From Agrobacterium rosae (GTDB taxonomy: Bacteria > Pseudomonadota > Alphaproteobacteria > Rhizobiales > Rhizobiaceae), in the NCBI RefSeq assembly GCF_002915175.1, contig NZ_NXEJ01000004.1, forward strand, positions 248,001 to 312,000: DNA of 64,000 bases, given 5' to 3'. The translations under genes and the position numbers were made by a program. The notes under the pieces were generated by a model. It was not told the origin of the DNA and ran no database searches. It saw only the letters and a program-made list of their open reading frames with translations. Positions 28,231-37,220 of this stretch are shown here, piece after piece (within the stretch, counting starts at the first letter, position 1; each line of letters opens with the position of its first letter).

Positions 28231-29706
28231 ATGATGTTCTCCACCAGACATGCTTTGACAGATCCCTCCGCCATGGCGCGCATCGACGCTGGCGCGGAAG
28301 CCAGCGGCATTTCCATCGCCTCATTGATGGAGCGCGCGGGGCAGGCGGTCGCCGCATCTGCGCTCAAGCACTACCCACAAGCCATTCGTTATGTCGTGCT
28401 GTGCGGCACCGGCAACAATGGCGGCGACGGGTTCGTGGCCGCGCGTGCTTTGAGGCAAAGTGGGGCCGATCTCGCCGTTTATCTGTTTGGGGATGCGGCA
28501 AAGCTGAAGGGCGCTGCCCGGCAGGCGTTCGAAGCCTGGGATCTGCCAGTCGACGCACTTGATCGCTACGAGCCACGGTTTGGTGACGTCGTCATCGATG
28601 CGATTTTCGGCGCGGGGCTTTCTCGTAATGTTCCGGATGACGTGAATGCCATTATTGTTAAGGTAGAGGCTGCGTCCATTCCAGTTATCGCCATCGATTT
28701 GCCGTCTGGCCTTTGCGGGCGGCGCGGTATTGCGCTTGGGCGGGCTTTTCGGGCGGAGCAGACCGTGACTTTTGTGGCGCGCAAGCCCGGCCATGTCCTG
28801 ATGCCGGGGCGCACCTTGTGTGGCTCGGTCGATGTCTTCGATATCGGCATACCCAAGCGCATTCTAAAAGGGCATTGCGGCTCTATCGTTGAGAATCATC
28901 CTGCGCTCTGGGTGGACGCTTTCCCCAAGCCGCACGAGGACACACACAAGTTCAAGCGGGGACATCTGACGGTATTCTCCGGCACGTCCCACGCCACGGG
29001 CGCTGCCCGCATGACGGCGATGGCGGGTTTTCGCGCCGGTGCTGGCATCGTCACGATCGCGGCTCCGCACGAGGCACTGGGTGTCCTTTCTGTGACGCTG
29101 ACGGCTGTGATGGTGTCGGCAATCGAAACCGACGGGGAGCTCGAGGCTTGGCGTGATGACAAGCGGCATGCGACCTATGTTCTCGGCCCCGGCTTTGGCG
29201 ATATGGAGAAAGCACGTCGCTTCGTCTCACTGGTGAAAGACAAGGCGCTGGTGTTGGATGCGGATGGCATCACGGCGTTCAGGCAGGAGCCGCAGCAGCT
29301 GTTCGATCTTTTCGCCAATGACGCGCCTCGCATTCTGACGCCACATGAAGGCGAGTTCGGTCGGCTGTTTCCCGGTGTCGCCGCAGACGACAATCTCAGC
29401 AAGATCGAGAAAGCGCAGGCGGCAGCAGCTCTCAGCAATGCCGTTATCGTTTACAAGGGTGCAGATACAGTCATTGCGGCACCGGACGGTCGTGCGGCAG
29501 TCAATACCAATGCGCCATTCTATCTCGCCACTGCCGGTTCTGGTGATGTCCTGGCGGGAATAGCGGGCGGTTTTCTGGCGCAGCAGGTTCCGGCTTTCGA
29601 AGCCGCCGCTGCTGCCGTCTGGCTTCATGGCGAAACGGCCCATAGGCTGGGTGCGGGTCTGACCGCCGAAGATCTGGCTGCTGCGGTCCGTCCGTTTCAG
29701 TCCTAA
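28231..29706 (+). CDS. nnr: bifunctional NAD(P)H-hydrate epimerase/dehydratase
   Basis: A 491-residue repair enzyme for hydrated NADH and NADPH. The N-terminal YjeF_N epimerase domain (about 1-210) has GTGNNGGDGFVAARAL, the classic metal-binding motif. The C-terminal ribokinase-like domain (about 220-490) is the ADP-dependent dehydratase, with TPHEGEFGRLF and ATAGSGDVLAGI. Two ATGs in a row (28231, 28234) are possible starts; neither has a good Shine-Dalgarno sequence. Its stop overlaps the convergent GlxA-type gene by four bases. Confidence 0.93.
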   Translation: MMFSTRHALTDPSAMARIDAGAEASGISIASLMERAGQAVAASALKHYPQAIRYVVLCGTGNNGGDGFVAARALRQSGADLAVYLFGDAAKLKGAARQAFEAWDLPVDALDRYEPRFGDVVIDAIFGAGLSRNVPDDVNAIIVKVEAASIPVIAIDLPSGLCGRRGIALGRAFRAEQTVTFVARKPGHVLMPGRTLCGSVDVFDIGIPKRILKGHCGSIVENHPALWVDAFPKPHEDTHKFKRGHLTVFSGTSHATGAARMTAMAGFRAGAGIVTIAAPHEALGVLSVTLTAVMVSAIETDGELEAWRDDKRHATYVLGPGFGDMEKARRFVSLVKDKALVLDADGITAFRQEPQQLFDLFANDAPRILTPHEGEFGRLFPGVAADDNLSKIEKAQAAAALSNAVIVYKGADTVIAAPDGRAAVNTNAPFYLATAGSGDVLAGIAGGFLAQQVPAFEAAAAAVWLHGETAHRLGAGLTAEDLAAAVRPFQS

Positions 29707-30752
29707 TGGACGGGCTTGCCTTGGCTGGCGACAGCGGCCATGCGGGATGCGCTCATCACCAGCTTGCGCTCCGCACGCTCCTGCTGCGGCGTGCGATTGT
29801 AGATTTCGCGATAACACTTGGAAAAATGCGATGCGGAGACGAAACCGCAGGCAACGGCCACTTCCACAACCGGCATGGCAGATTGCACCAGTAGGTGTCG
29901 TGCACGATCCAGCCGGATTTCCAGATAGTAGCGGGCAGGGGACCTACCCATCTCCTGCCGGAACAGCCGCTCCACCTGTCGGCGTGACAGGTCGGCGTCG
30001 TCTGCAATGTCAAGCAATGACAGCGGTTCCGAAAGATTGCTTTCCATCAATTCGATGATCGACAGAACCTTGTCGTTCTGCACGCCGAGGCGCGCGCGTA
30101 GCGGAAGGCGCTGACGGTCATGCGGGTTGCGTACCCGGTCCGTCAACTGCTGTTCGCAGACACGGTTGACGAGGTTTTCGCCGAAGTCCTGGCCGATGAG
30201 GTTCAGCATCATGTCCAGAGAGGCGGTGCCACCTGCACAGGTGTAGATGTTGCCGTCCACCTCGTAAAGATCTGCATAGACCTCGACCTGCGGAAAGGCT
30301 TCTGAGAAGCCGGGTAGATTTTCCCAGTGGATCGCACAGCGCTTGCCATTCAGCAATCCTGCCTGAGCCAGCACATGTGCGCCCGTACAGAGACTGCCGA
30401 CAGCAATGCCGCGATTGTTCGCTTCGCGCAGCCACGCATTGACGGATTTGTTGCTGTATTGCTCGATATCGATGCCGGAACAGATCAGCACCATGCTGGG
30501 GCGATTTTCACCGCTGACCGATTTGCGTTCATCCGCCAATGAGGTGTTCGCTTCCAGTGCTATGCCGCTGGAGGAGGCGACCTTCTGGCCATCCGCAGAT
30601 GCCAAGCGCCACTCGTAGGCTGCATAACCCAGCATGCGGTTGGCAATACGGAGCGTTTCCACCGCAGCCGTGAACGGCAGCATGGTGAATTGAGGGACCA
30701 TGAAAAAGACGACGGTGCGTTTTTTGGGAGGAGTTTTGCTCACGACGACCAT
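29703..30752 (-). CDS. GlxA family transcriptional regulator
   Basis: A 349-residue regulator. The N-terminal domain has a DJ-1/PfpI fold, including VGSLCTGAHVLAQAGLLNGK with the nucleophile-elbow cysteine, and the C-terminal 100 residues form an AraC HTH with DADLSRRQVERLFRQEMG and YLEIRLDRARHLL. Such proteins often control catabolism of choline-derived or amino-acid compounds (GbdR, ArgR and GlxA types). ATG 30752 is the usual-looking start; GGAG lies only a base before it, so GTG 30743 is an alternative. No target gene is adjacent. Confidence 0.88.
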   Translation of the reverse strand: MVVVSKTPPKKRTVVFFMVPQFTMLPFTAAVETLRIANRMLGYAAYEWRLASADGQKVASSSGIALEANTSLADERKSVSGENRPSMVLICSGIDIEQYSNKSVNAWLREANNRGIAVGSLCTGAHVLAQAGLLNGKRCAIHWENLPGFSEAFPQVEVYADLYEVDGNIYTCAGGTASLDMMLNLIGQDFGENLVNRVCEQQLTDRVRNPHDRQRLPLRARLGVQNDKVLSIIELMESNLSEPLSLLDIADDADLSRRQVERLFRQEMGRSPARYYLEIRLDRARHLLVQSAMPVVEVAVACGFVSASHFSKCYREIYNRTPQQERAERKLVMSASRMAAVASQGKPVH

Positions 30753-31083
30753 GCTCCATTGCGGAAACACAATTCCTTGCTTGGAAATGGTCCGCTGTAT
30801 ATCTCATTTGCGACGCTTTCGGCACAAGATACGACGGCGCTGATGCGGTGTCAAAAAAATGATCCGAGTGGCCGGTTTGACGTTCCTCAAACATGCCGAG
30901 TCGGAGGCAGAGCCATCCATGAGATAAAACTGATATTTTGCATTTTATTAATATTGTTTTCAATTTTTAGGCGCAGCCTTTGACCGATATTGCCGAATTG
31001 CGCGTTCTGTTGACGTGATGGAACGGTGCTCTTCGAAAAGGGCTGAGCGTTCCTGTCCGGTGCCTTTAAGCGGAGTATTGCGT
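30753..31083. other. intergenic region between regulator genes
   Basis: About 330 bases between the GlxA-type regulator (minus) and the receiver protein (plus). It is AT-rich around 30920-30970 and must hold two divergent promoters. I saw no gene or clear operator in it. Confidence 0.5.
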
Positions 31084-31515
31084 ATGCATGAAGCTGGCCT
31101 GACCGTGCTGGTCGTCGAAGACGAACCGATCATTAGATTCACCCTGACGGATGTTCTGGAAGAGGCGGGCTATACCGTTCTGGAAGCATCGAACGTGCTG
31201 GAGGCGGTGGCCATCATCGGCAAGGTGCACACCATTTCTGCCGTCGTGACAGACATCGATATGCCCGGTGGTCTCTCGGGTATTGATCTGGTCCACATGC
31301 TGGACACATGTCAGCAGCATATTTCGGTCATTGTCACCTCCGGGGGACATGCGCCGGATACGCTGCACCTACCGGCAGATGCGCGGTTCTTCAGCAAGCC
31401 CTATCATTTCGATGACATCTTCTTTGCTCTGCGTGCCGGGATCGCTGCCAAAGCGAAGAGTGCTTCGAGAAAGCGCCTTTCCAGATCAGGCGGTTGGCAA
31501 CTCGGCCATCCATAA
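31084..31515 (+). CDS. single-domain response regulator
   Basis: A 143-residue protein consisting of one receiver domain (PF00072). The acidic pair is in VVEDEP, the phospho-acceptor Asp in VVTDIDMPGG, and the conserved Lys in FFSKPY. There is no output domain, so it must act by protein contacts, or as a phosphate sink. GGAG lies 9 bases before ATG 31084, which removes 23 residues of upstream frame. No kinase gene is close, so its partner is unknown. Confidence 0.9.
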   Translation: MHEAGLTVLVVEDEPIIRFTLTDVLEEAGYTVLEASNVLEAVAIIGKVHTISAVVTDIDMPGGLSGIDLVHMLDTCQQHISVIVTSGGHAPDTLHLPADARFFSKPYHFDDIFFALRAGIAAKAKSASRKRLSRSGGWQLGHP

Positions 31516-31520
31516 AAACC

Positions 31521-31551
31521 AAAACGCCGGCATCTCTGCCGGCGTTTTTTT
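31521..31551. terminator. bidirectional Rho-independent terminator
   Basis: AAAACGCCGGCA (31521-31532) pairs perfectly with TGCCGGCGTTTT (31537-31548) around TCTC. T runs follow on both strands. It separates the receiver gene (plus) from glgX (minus). Confidence 0.88.
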
Positions 31552-31572
31552 GTTTTGTCTGACGAAGGCGCG

Positions 31573-33660
31573 TTATGCCGCGCGCAGAAGTACCAGGCTG
31601 CGGCCTTCAACGGTATAGATTTCGCCATTGGCAATATTGTTGCTCGGTGCAGCTGGGTCGGCTGTCGTCAGTTCCGTCATCCAGCCATGGTCTGCGTCCG
31701 GCAACTTGAACTCGACAGCGCCATCATGTGGATTGAACAGGATCAGCACGTCTTGCCATTCATCCGCTTCCGCTGGCGAATTGCCTTGCTGGTCCTGTGT
31801 GAGGCGTAGGCCAAGCGATGTGCTGCCTGCATCCTCCCATTGCTCCTGTGTCTGCTCCCCACCACCGGGGTTCAGCCACGTCGCATGGGTGCCGTCACGC
31901 CAGCTGTCACGTCTCAGCAAGGAGTGGGACTGGCGCAAATCGATCAGCTTCGAGGTAAAGGCGCGAAGCGTTTCGGCGCTTTCTGGCAGATTTTCCCAAT
32001 GAACCCAGCTCAACTCGCTGTCCTGGCAATAACCGTTATTGTTGCCCATCTGGCTGCGGCCGAATTCATCGCCGGCCAGCAGCATGGGAGTGCCATGTGA
32101 CAGCAACAGGGTGGACAGGAAGTTCCGGCGCTGGCGATCACGCACGGCGGTGATGTTCTCATCATCGGTCGGACCCTCTACGCCATAGTTGAAGCTGCGG
32201 TTATCGCCGTGGCCGTCCTTGTTGTCCTCGCCATTCGCGTCATTGTGCTTCTCGTTGTAGGACACGAGATCGTTCAGGGTAAAGCCATCATGTGCGGTGA
32301 TGAAGTTCACGCTGGACCAAGGCCTGCGGCCTCGCAGGTCATAGACATCGGCTGAGCCAAGAACACGGGCTGCAAAATCGCCAGCGGTGCCGTCCTCGTC
32401 CTTCCAATATTCGCGCACCGTGTCACGGTACTTGTCGTTCCATTCCGCCCAGCCGGGGGGGAAACCACCGACCTGATAACCGCCGGGGCCGATGTCCCAG
32501 GGCTCGCCGACGAGTTTCAGTTTGGAGAGAACAGGGTCCTGACCCACGGCATCGAAGAAACCACTGCGCTGATCGAAACCTTCCGGCTCGCGGCCAAGAA
32601 TGGTGCCGAGATCGAAACGGAAGCCGTCGATGTGCATGTCTTCGGCCCAGTACCGCAGCGAATCCGTCACCATCTGCAGCACGCGCGGATGCGACGTATT
32701 GACCGTGTTTCCCGTGCCGGTATCGTTGATGTAGTAACGCGGCTTGTCCGGCATGGTGCGGTAGTAGGAGAAATTGTCGATACCCTTGAAGGACAGGGTC
32801 GGTCCCAACTCGTTGCCTTCTGCGGTGTGGTTATAGACCACGTCGAGAATGACCTCGATACCGCCATCATGGAACGCCCGCACCATATCGCGGAAGCCTG
32901 CCATGCCCTTGGGGCCATAGTAGCGTGATGCCGGTGAGAAAAAGCCGAGCGAGTTGTAACCCCAGAAGTTTTTCAGGCCCTTTTCCAGCAGATGGGAATC
33001 ATCCGGGAAGGAGTGGATCGGCAACAGCTCGACGGAGGTGACGCCAAGGCTTTTGATATAATCGACGATCTGCTTGTCGCCGAGACCTTCATAGGTGCCA
33101 CGCAAATTCTCTGGTACGCCGGGGTGCAGCTTGGTGAAGCCCTTGACGTGGGTTTCGTAGAAAATCGTCTTGGACCATGAGACATCAGGCTTTTTGTCGT
33201 TGCCCCAGTCGTAATCTTTGGGATCGATCACCCGGCACTTCGGCATCTTGGCGGCGCTGTCGCTCTCATCGAAGGAGAGATCCTTGTCTTCCGCGTCCAG
33301 CTTGTAGCCGAACTGCTCCGTACCCCACTGGATATCGCCAACCAATTCGCGCGCATAGGGGTCGACCAGAAGCTTGTTGGGATTGAAGCGATGACCCTTT
33401 TCAGGGTCGTATGGGCCGTGCACGCGATAACCATAGAGGGCGCCGGGTTTCAGTCCGGGAATGTAGCCGTGCCAGATTTCATTGGTGAATTCCGGAAGGG
33501 TTATGCGTTCGATTTCGGTTTTGCCGTCCTCATCGAACAGGCACAGTTCGATCCGTTCCGCGTGCGCGCTGAAAATTGCGAAATTGACACCATCACCGTC
33601 GAAATTCGCGCCGAGACGGGTGAAGTCGCCGGGCAAAATGCTGGAACCGAACTGGGCCAT
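31573..33660 (-). CDS. glgX: glycogen debranching enzyme GlgX
   Basis: A 695-residue GH13 isoamylase-type enzyme that removes alpha-1,6 branches from glycogen limit dextrin. It has an N-terminal CBM48 domain (from about residue 10) and the TIM barrel with the catalytic set: Asp in DGFRFDLGT, Glu in GEPWDIGPGG and Asp in ITAHDGFTLND. ATG 33660 gives MAQFGSS. No other glg genes lie nearby, unlike many genomes where glgX is inside the glycogen operon. Confidence 0.95.
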   Translation of the reverse strand: MAQFGSSILPGDFTRLGANFDGDGVNFAIFSAHAERIELCLFDEDGKTEIERITLPEFTNEIWHGYIPGLKPGALYGYRVHGPYDPEKGHRFNPNKLLVDPYARELVGDIQWGTEQFGYKLDAEDKDLSFDESDSAAKMPKCRVIDPKDYDWGNDKKPDVSWSKTIFYETHVKGFTKLHPGVPENLRGTYEGLGDKQIVDYIKSLGVTSVELLPIHSFPDDSHLLEKGLKNFWGYNSLGFFSPASRYYGPKGMAGFRDMVRAFHDGGIEVILDVVYNHTAEGNELGPTLSFKGIDNFSYYRTMPDKPRYYINDTGTGNTVNTSHPRVLQMVTDSLRYWAEDMHIDGFRFDLGTILGREPEGFDQRSGFFDAVGQDPVLSKLKLVGEPWDIGPGGYQVGGFPPGWAEWNDKYRDTVREYWKDEDGTAGDFAARVLGSADVYDLRGRRPWSSVNFITAHDGFTLNDLVSYNEKHNDANGEDNKDGHGDNRSFNYGVEGPTDDENITAVRDRQRRNFLSTLLLSHGTPMLLAGDEFGRSQMGNNNGYCQDSELSWVHWENLPESAETLRAFTSKLIDLRQSHSLLRRDSWRDGTHATWLNPGGGEQTQEQWEDAGSTSLGLRLTQDQQGNSPAEADEWQDVLILFNPHDGAVEFKLPDADHGWMTELTTADPAAPSNNIANGEIYTVEGRSLVLLRAA

Positions 33661-33723
33661 AGATATCCTCGTGCTTGATTGGGGCAGTGGGAAATGTGGT
33701 GGCCGGGTATTTGTTCCGCAGTG

Positions 33724-33762
33724 CAAAAAAATGGCTCGCCAAGATTCAATCTTGCGAGCCAT
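33724..33762 (-). terminator. Rho-independent terminator of the DUF1127 gene
   Basis: ATGGCTCG (33731-33738) pairs with CGAGCCAT (33755-33762), with an inner stem CAAGATT/AATCTTG. On the minus strand the stem runs straight into seven T residues. It lies 24 bases past the DUF1127 stop, so that small gene forms its own unit. Confidence 0.88.
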
Positions 33763-33785
33763 CTATTTCATCGTTTGCGCCGCTC

Positions 33786-34001
33786 TTACTTGGCGGCAAT
33801 ACGCATGCGTTTGCTGTCGCTCGATGGCCATCCAATATCCTTCAATGTATCTGCCGGTAGGGCTTCCAATGCGCGCAGCGATTGTCTGCGACGCCATGAT
33901 GCGAGTGCACCACCGCCAAGTTCGACAGCTAGGGAAAGCCAATGCCGGGAATGAAGCCTAAGCCATGACGGGCTCCGGCTATGCTGGGTTATCGTGGTCA
34001 T
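33786..34001 (-). CDS. DUF1127 family small protein
   Basis: A 71-residue protein with the DUF1127 signature SWRRRQSLRALEALPADTLKDIG in its second half (arginine-rich helix, then a short acidic turn and DIGW). The family is abundant in alphaproteobacteria; some members affect RNA turnover, phosphate and carbon metabolism. AAGGAG precedes ATG 34001, and the gene ends in its own terminator. It is divergent from a LysR gene; related LysR regulators in Brucella and Agrobacterium (VtlR/LsrB type) are known to control DUF1127 genes, so local control is plausible. Confidence 0.88.
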   Translation of the reverse strand: MTTITQHSRSPSWLRLHSRHWLSLAVELGGGALASWRRRQSLRALEALPADTLKDIGWPSSDSKRMRIAAK

Positions 34002-34064
34002 TTTGAAACTCCTTTATGCTCCACGTTCTGTGTCAGACAAGATTGATATGCGCGCTTGCGGCGC

Positions 34065-34189
34065 ATCAATCAAACGAATGAATTTTATGTCTCTCATCAC
34101 AATTGGTGATGTTTTAAAGCGTGATTTCGAGACGCCATTCTTTGTCTGTCGGGAAACAATGCGAGATCGTTGACAATCAATCAAACGAA
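34065..34189. repeat. perfect 14-bp direct repeat in a divergent promoter region
   Basis: ATCAATCAAACGAA occurs at 34065-34078 and again at 34176-34189, 111 bases apart, within the 230-bp gap between the DUF1127 and LysR genes. The first copy is about 64 bases upstream of the DUF1127 ATG and the second about 43 bases upstream of the LysR ATG. These are typical distances for regulator sites. Candidate binding sites for the LysR protein. Confidence 0.6.
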
Positions 34190-34231
34190 ATGATATCGAT
34201 CTATTGATCAGAAAAATTGAAAGCATGTCTC

Positions 34232-35128
34232 ATGACAGTTTCTTTCCGCCAGCCATTGCCTCTGTTGGACAACGACATCCTCAGAACCTTCGTCGCAATT
34301 GCCGAGACCGGTAATTTTTCGACGGCTGCCGAAGTGGTGTTCCGAACGCCATCGGCCGTTTCGATGCAGATCAAAAAGCTGGAGGAGCAGTTGAAGACGA
34401 CGCTGTTCCTGCGTGATGCGCGCTCCGTGACGCTGACGGCGCATGGCGAGACGCTCCTGACATACGCGCGGCGTATGATTGCCTTGTCCAACGAGGCTGT
34501 CGCGCGGTTCGTCATGCCGGAACTCTCTGGCGTCGTGCGGCTTGGTGCACCGGAAGATATCGGCGAGCGGGGTTTGCTGCCCGGTATCCTCAAGCGTTTT
34601 GCAGAGGTTTTTCCGGCCATCATGGTCGATGTGACCATCGATAACAGCTCGCAGCTCTACAAGCGCATGGATGAGGGCCGGCTTGATCTGGCACTCGTCA
34701 ACTGTGCGTCTCTGCCGCTGCGAGACACGGGCGAAGTCCTGATGCGCGAAAGGCTGGTTTGGGCGGGTGCGAAATGCGGCACGGCGCATATGCGCGATCC
34801 TTTGCCGATCTCCATCTGGGAAGATGGCTGCATCTGGCGCTCCGAAGCCATCAACTCGCTGGAAAAACAAAACCGCCGCTTCCGCGTGGCTTATCTCAGC
34901 GGCCATACTATGGCGCAGAAGGCCGCAATCGAGGCCGATCTTGCCATCGCTCCGCTGCCGCGCTCCTATGTGCAAAATGACATGGTCATCCTGAGTGAGA
35001 AGGACGGTTTGCCGGAGCTTGGCTGCTTCGATATTCGCCTCATTCTTGCGGACAAGCCGACACGCCCCGTTCAGGCGGTTGCCGACAGCATTCGCAATGC
35101 TTTCCGGGATGTTGCGCAGGTTCTGTAG
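34232..35128 (+). CDS. LysR family transcriptional regulator
   Basis: A 298-residue LTTR. The N-terminal winged helix (about 10-72) has LLDNDILRTFVAIAETGNFS and RTPSAVSMQIKKLE; the rest is the effector-binding domain, with at least four cysteines, among them Cys158, Cys182 and Cys200. Its N-terminus resembles the VtlR/LsrB subgroup, but I cannot assign it to that group with certainty. ATG 34232 has a weak Shine-Dalgarno signal; a TTG lies 5 codons upstream. It is divergent from the DUF1127 gene and likely regulates it and itself. Confidence 0.92.
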   Translation: MTVSFRQPLPLLDNDILRTFVAIAETGNFSTAAEVVFRTPSAVSMQIKKLEEQLKTTLFLRDARSVTLTAHGETLLTYARRMIALSNEAVARFVMPELSGVVRLGAPEDIGERGLLPGILKRFAEVFPAIMVDVTIDNSSQLYKRMDEGRLDLALVNCASLPLRDTGEVLMRERLVWAGAKCGTAHMRDPLPISIWEDGCIWRSEAINSLEKQNRRFRVAYLSGHTMAQKAAIEADLAIAPLPRSYVQNDMVILSEKDGLPELGCFDIRLILADKPTRPVQAVADSIRNAFRDVAQVL

Positions 35129-35242
35129 TCAGCGGAATTATTTTTTACCTTAGCGCGGAACCGGTTGGCATGTGCTGCGTTTTCTGCGCGCTAATTCGAT
35201 CATCGTTTGCGCTGCGCGCGCAGACATAAGGGGAGTTTCAAT

Positions 35243-35404
35243 ATGTTCACACGTTTCTTCGCAACCACTGCCGCTGTTCTCATCGCCCTCGTTTCCTTGA
35301 GCTCTTGCGGTAACACGATCCGCGGCGTCGGCAAGGATGTAGCTGGTACTGTGGACGGCACACAGGCTGCTGGACGAAGCGTAGATCGCGCCGCGCGCCG
35401 CTAA
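35243..35404 (+). CDS. entericidin A/B family lipoprotein
   Basis: A 53-residue protein with a signal peptide and a lipobox LSSC at residues 19-22, leaving a mature lipopeptide of 32 residues. The mature part CGNTIRGVGKDVAGT is characteristic of the entericidin/EcnAB family (PF08085). In enterics these are osmotically regulated small lipoproteins (toxin/antidote); here there is only one. TAAGGGGA lies 7-8 bases before ATG 35243. A strong terminator follows. Confidence 0.9.
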   Translation: MFTRFFATTAAVLIALVSLSSCGNTIRGVGKDVAGTVDGTQAAGRSVDRAARR

Positions 35405-35426
35405 AAGCTTCCACTGAGATTTACAC

Positions 35427-35459
35427 GAAAAAGCCGGCGATATTTTCGTCGGCTTTTTT
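35427..35459 (+). terminator. Rho-independent terminator of the entericidin gene
   Basis: AAAAGCCGGCGA pairs with TCGTCGGCTTTT (one G-U pair) around TATTT, and the 3' arm ends in six T residues. It lies just after the entericidin stop. Confidence 0.85.
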
Positions 35460-35583
35460 ATGGTCACGATGTTTTTAGATGTGTTTTCCTGAAAAGAATT
35501 CTTAGGCCTTTAGAGGCCTTATTCTCGTCGCCCTCCAGCGCTTTACACGTTCCCAACAACAGATAGATGAGACATGGGGAACG

Positions 35584-36336
35584 ATGCGCAAGCTGATACG
35601 ATACCTGCTGCCGTTTTTATTCTCGACGAGCGCGGGTGCAGCCGAGTTGCCAGATTTCTGTCAGGCTCTCGATCATATGGGTGGTCGCTATACGGTTTGC
35701 AGTTTCGATCCGGCGAAGAGCAATATTCGGCTGTACCAGTGGGATCATGTTGCTGGAAAACCTTACGGCTCGTTCGAGGCGCTGTCCTCTGCGCTGTGGA
35801 GACAGCATAGTTTCGTCACCTTCGCCATGAATGGCGGCATGTATCACCGGGATCTGTCACCGGTTGGTCTTCACATCGAAAACGGCGTCGAAACGTCCGC
35901 CATCAGCACCGGTGGAGGTTGGGGCAATTTCCATATGCAGCCCAATGGCGTGTTCTTTATGGATGGTCAGAAAGCCGGTGTGCTGGAGACGAGCGCTTAC
36001 CTCAACGGCAATATCAAGCCGGATTTCGCCACGCAATCGGGGCCTATGCTCGTCATCAACGGCCAACTCCATCCGAGATTTTTGCCGAAGAGCGATAGTT
36101 TGAACACACGCAATGGCGTTGGCGTCTCGGATGACGGTAAGGTCCACTTTGCAATCTCCGAAAACGCCGTCCGCTTCTACGATTTCGCGACGCTGTTTCG
36201 CGACCGGCTGCACACGCCGAACGCCCTTTATCTCGATGGCAGCATTTCCAGTGTGGACATACCTGCGGCCAAGCGACGTGACTGGTGGCACCCCATGGGG
36301 CCGATCATCGCCGTGGTGGATAGGGTGCCGGACTAG
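35584..36336 (+). CDS. secreted phosphodiester glycosidase family protein (DUF2233)
   Basis: A 250-residue protein with a short signal peptide (to about ASAGAAE, residue 20). It then carries the NAGPA/DUF2233 domain (PF09992), with the hallmark FAMNGGMYHRDLSPVGL and QSGPMLVINGQ. Its human relative removes GlcNAc from phosphodiesters; bacterial members are largely uncharacterised. The C-terminal NALYLDGSISS and the DWWHPMGPIIAVV segment complete the domain. It lies downstream of the entericidin gene behind its own promoter region and converges with a hypothetical gene. Confidence 0.85.
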   Translation: MRKLIRYLLPFLFSTSAGAAELPDFCQALDHMGGRYTVCSFDPAKSNIRLYQWDHVAGKPYGSFEALSSALWRQHSFVTFAMNGGMYHRDLSPVGLHIENGVETSAISTGGGWGNFHMQPNGVFFMDGQKAGVLETSAYLNGNIKPDFATQSGPMLVINGQLHPRFLPKSDSLNTRNGVGVSDDGKVHFAISENAVRFYDFATLFRDRLHTPNALYLDGSISSVDIPAAKRRDWWHPMGPIIAVVDRVPD

Positions 36337-36346
36337 GGCCGCACCC

Positions 36347-36700
36347 TTATAGCGGTGATTTTGGGTAGGCTTTTTCCAGTCCGCCTGACTTTGTCAATCC
36401 GGCGCGAAACGCGGCAAAGGCAGCATGCTGGCTGCTTTTTGAGACTTCATGAAGACGTATCTGCATGCGGGCAGGGCCATTGTTGCCGAACCACTCGCCA
36501 CATTTTTCAAGCTTCAACGCGTTCAGAAACCGCGCCTGCGATTGCTGATCCAGAAACAGATGCAGACCTTCCAGAAGGTTTGCGTCCTGCAGCGCATTTT
36601 CCAACAGCAGCCTCAACCAGGCCTGATCGTCTTCCGTCATGGTAGTGATTTTCGATGCGACGGTGTCGCGGTCTGGAAAGGTCGAAGCCGTGGCCTGCAT
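36347..36700 (-). CDS. hypothetical protein
   Basis: A 117-residue soluble, mostly helical protein: MTEDDQAWLRLLLENALQD, LFLDQQSQARFLNALKLEK, and a Gln/Arg/Lys-containing tail. I recognise no motif. The reading frame is convincing for length and for the amphipathic pattern, but the Shine-Dalgarno sequence is weak. It ends 10 bases past the DUF2233 gene stop and stands alone on the minus strand. Confidence 0.5.
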   Translation of the reverse strand: MQATASTFPDRDTVASKITTMTEDDQAWLRLLLENALQDANLLEGLHLFLDQQSQARFLNALKLEKCGEWFGNNGPARMQIRLHEVSKSSQHAAFAAFRAGLTKSGGLEKAYPKSPL

Positions 36701-37091
36701 GATGTGTCACCGTTTCTGAAGTTGACGTTCTCTCGATATGCAAGATGCCCGATAATCCACATGTAAAATGCGTTCAATATGGTCGGGGCGCAATCTATGC
36801 AAAACCGCGTTCAGCTGCGGGTTTATACACATCTCGACGCCTCATGATGAACGAATTCAGACTGTGTTTACACTTTGGTCCAAATTGAGACGGGTGCGGA
36901 GCGAACCTTGTTTCGAAATGGACATCTAAGCCCTTGTTTTTTATTGTACCTATGCAGTGAGTGAATGGCAGATCGGCAAATACGCCTTGCTTTAGCCGTT
37001 TTTTGCATTTGCCTTTGTCACAAGTTTTTAATAAATGGTTCACCCACTGGCCGACGCATGAACGGCCCGAGAGTAACACGCTGGAGTAATC
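36701..37091. other. intergenic region with a leader for the 33-residue gene
   Basis: About 390 bases. The frames on both strands here lack Shine-Dalgarno sequences and look like chance. The right part must contain the promoter and leader for the small gene starting at 37092. I saw no strong repeat. Confidence 0.5.
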
Positions 37092-37193
37092 ATGGACGAA
37101 ACCGCACAGAAATCCTGCTGGGCCGTAACATTTCGCGCACTTGCAGGTTTTGCCGCTTTTCTCGCATTGACCTACGTTTTTGGTAGCCCGTAA
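37092..37193 (+). CDS. 33-residue single-helix membrane miniprotein
   Basis: A small frame of 33 codons plus stop, read MDETAQKSCWAVTFRALAGF, then a hydrophobic run ending VFGSP. About 19 residues (14-32) would span a membrane. GGAG (37083-37086) is 5 bases before the ATG. A perfect 13-bp hairpin with a T tract follows at 37221-37253. The full gene unit (Shine-Dalgarno sequence, frame, terminator) supports a real small protein, although it is unknown to me. It lies upstream of sdaA. Confidence 0.6.
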   Translation: MDETAQKSCWAVTFRALAGFAAFLALTYVFGSP

Positions 37194-37220
37194 AAATCTC
37201 TCTTAAATTTTCAGATATCG

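Noticed and set aside
34171..34185. FNR/FixK-like box TTGAC...AATCAA before the LysR gene
   Set aside because: The half-sites are five bases apart instead of four, and the sequence is better explained as part of the 14-bp repeat.
36965..37186. 73-codon frame overlapping the 33-residue gene
   Set aside because: Weak start and unlikely composition; the 33-codon frame in another register has the Shine-Dalgarno sequence and a hydrophobic helix.
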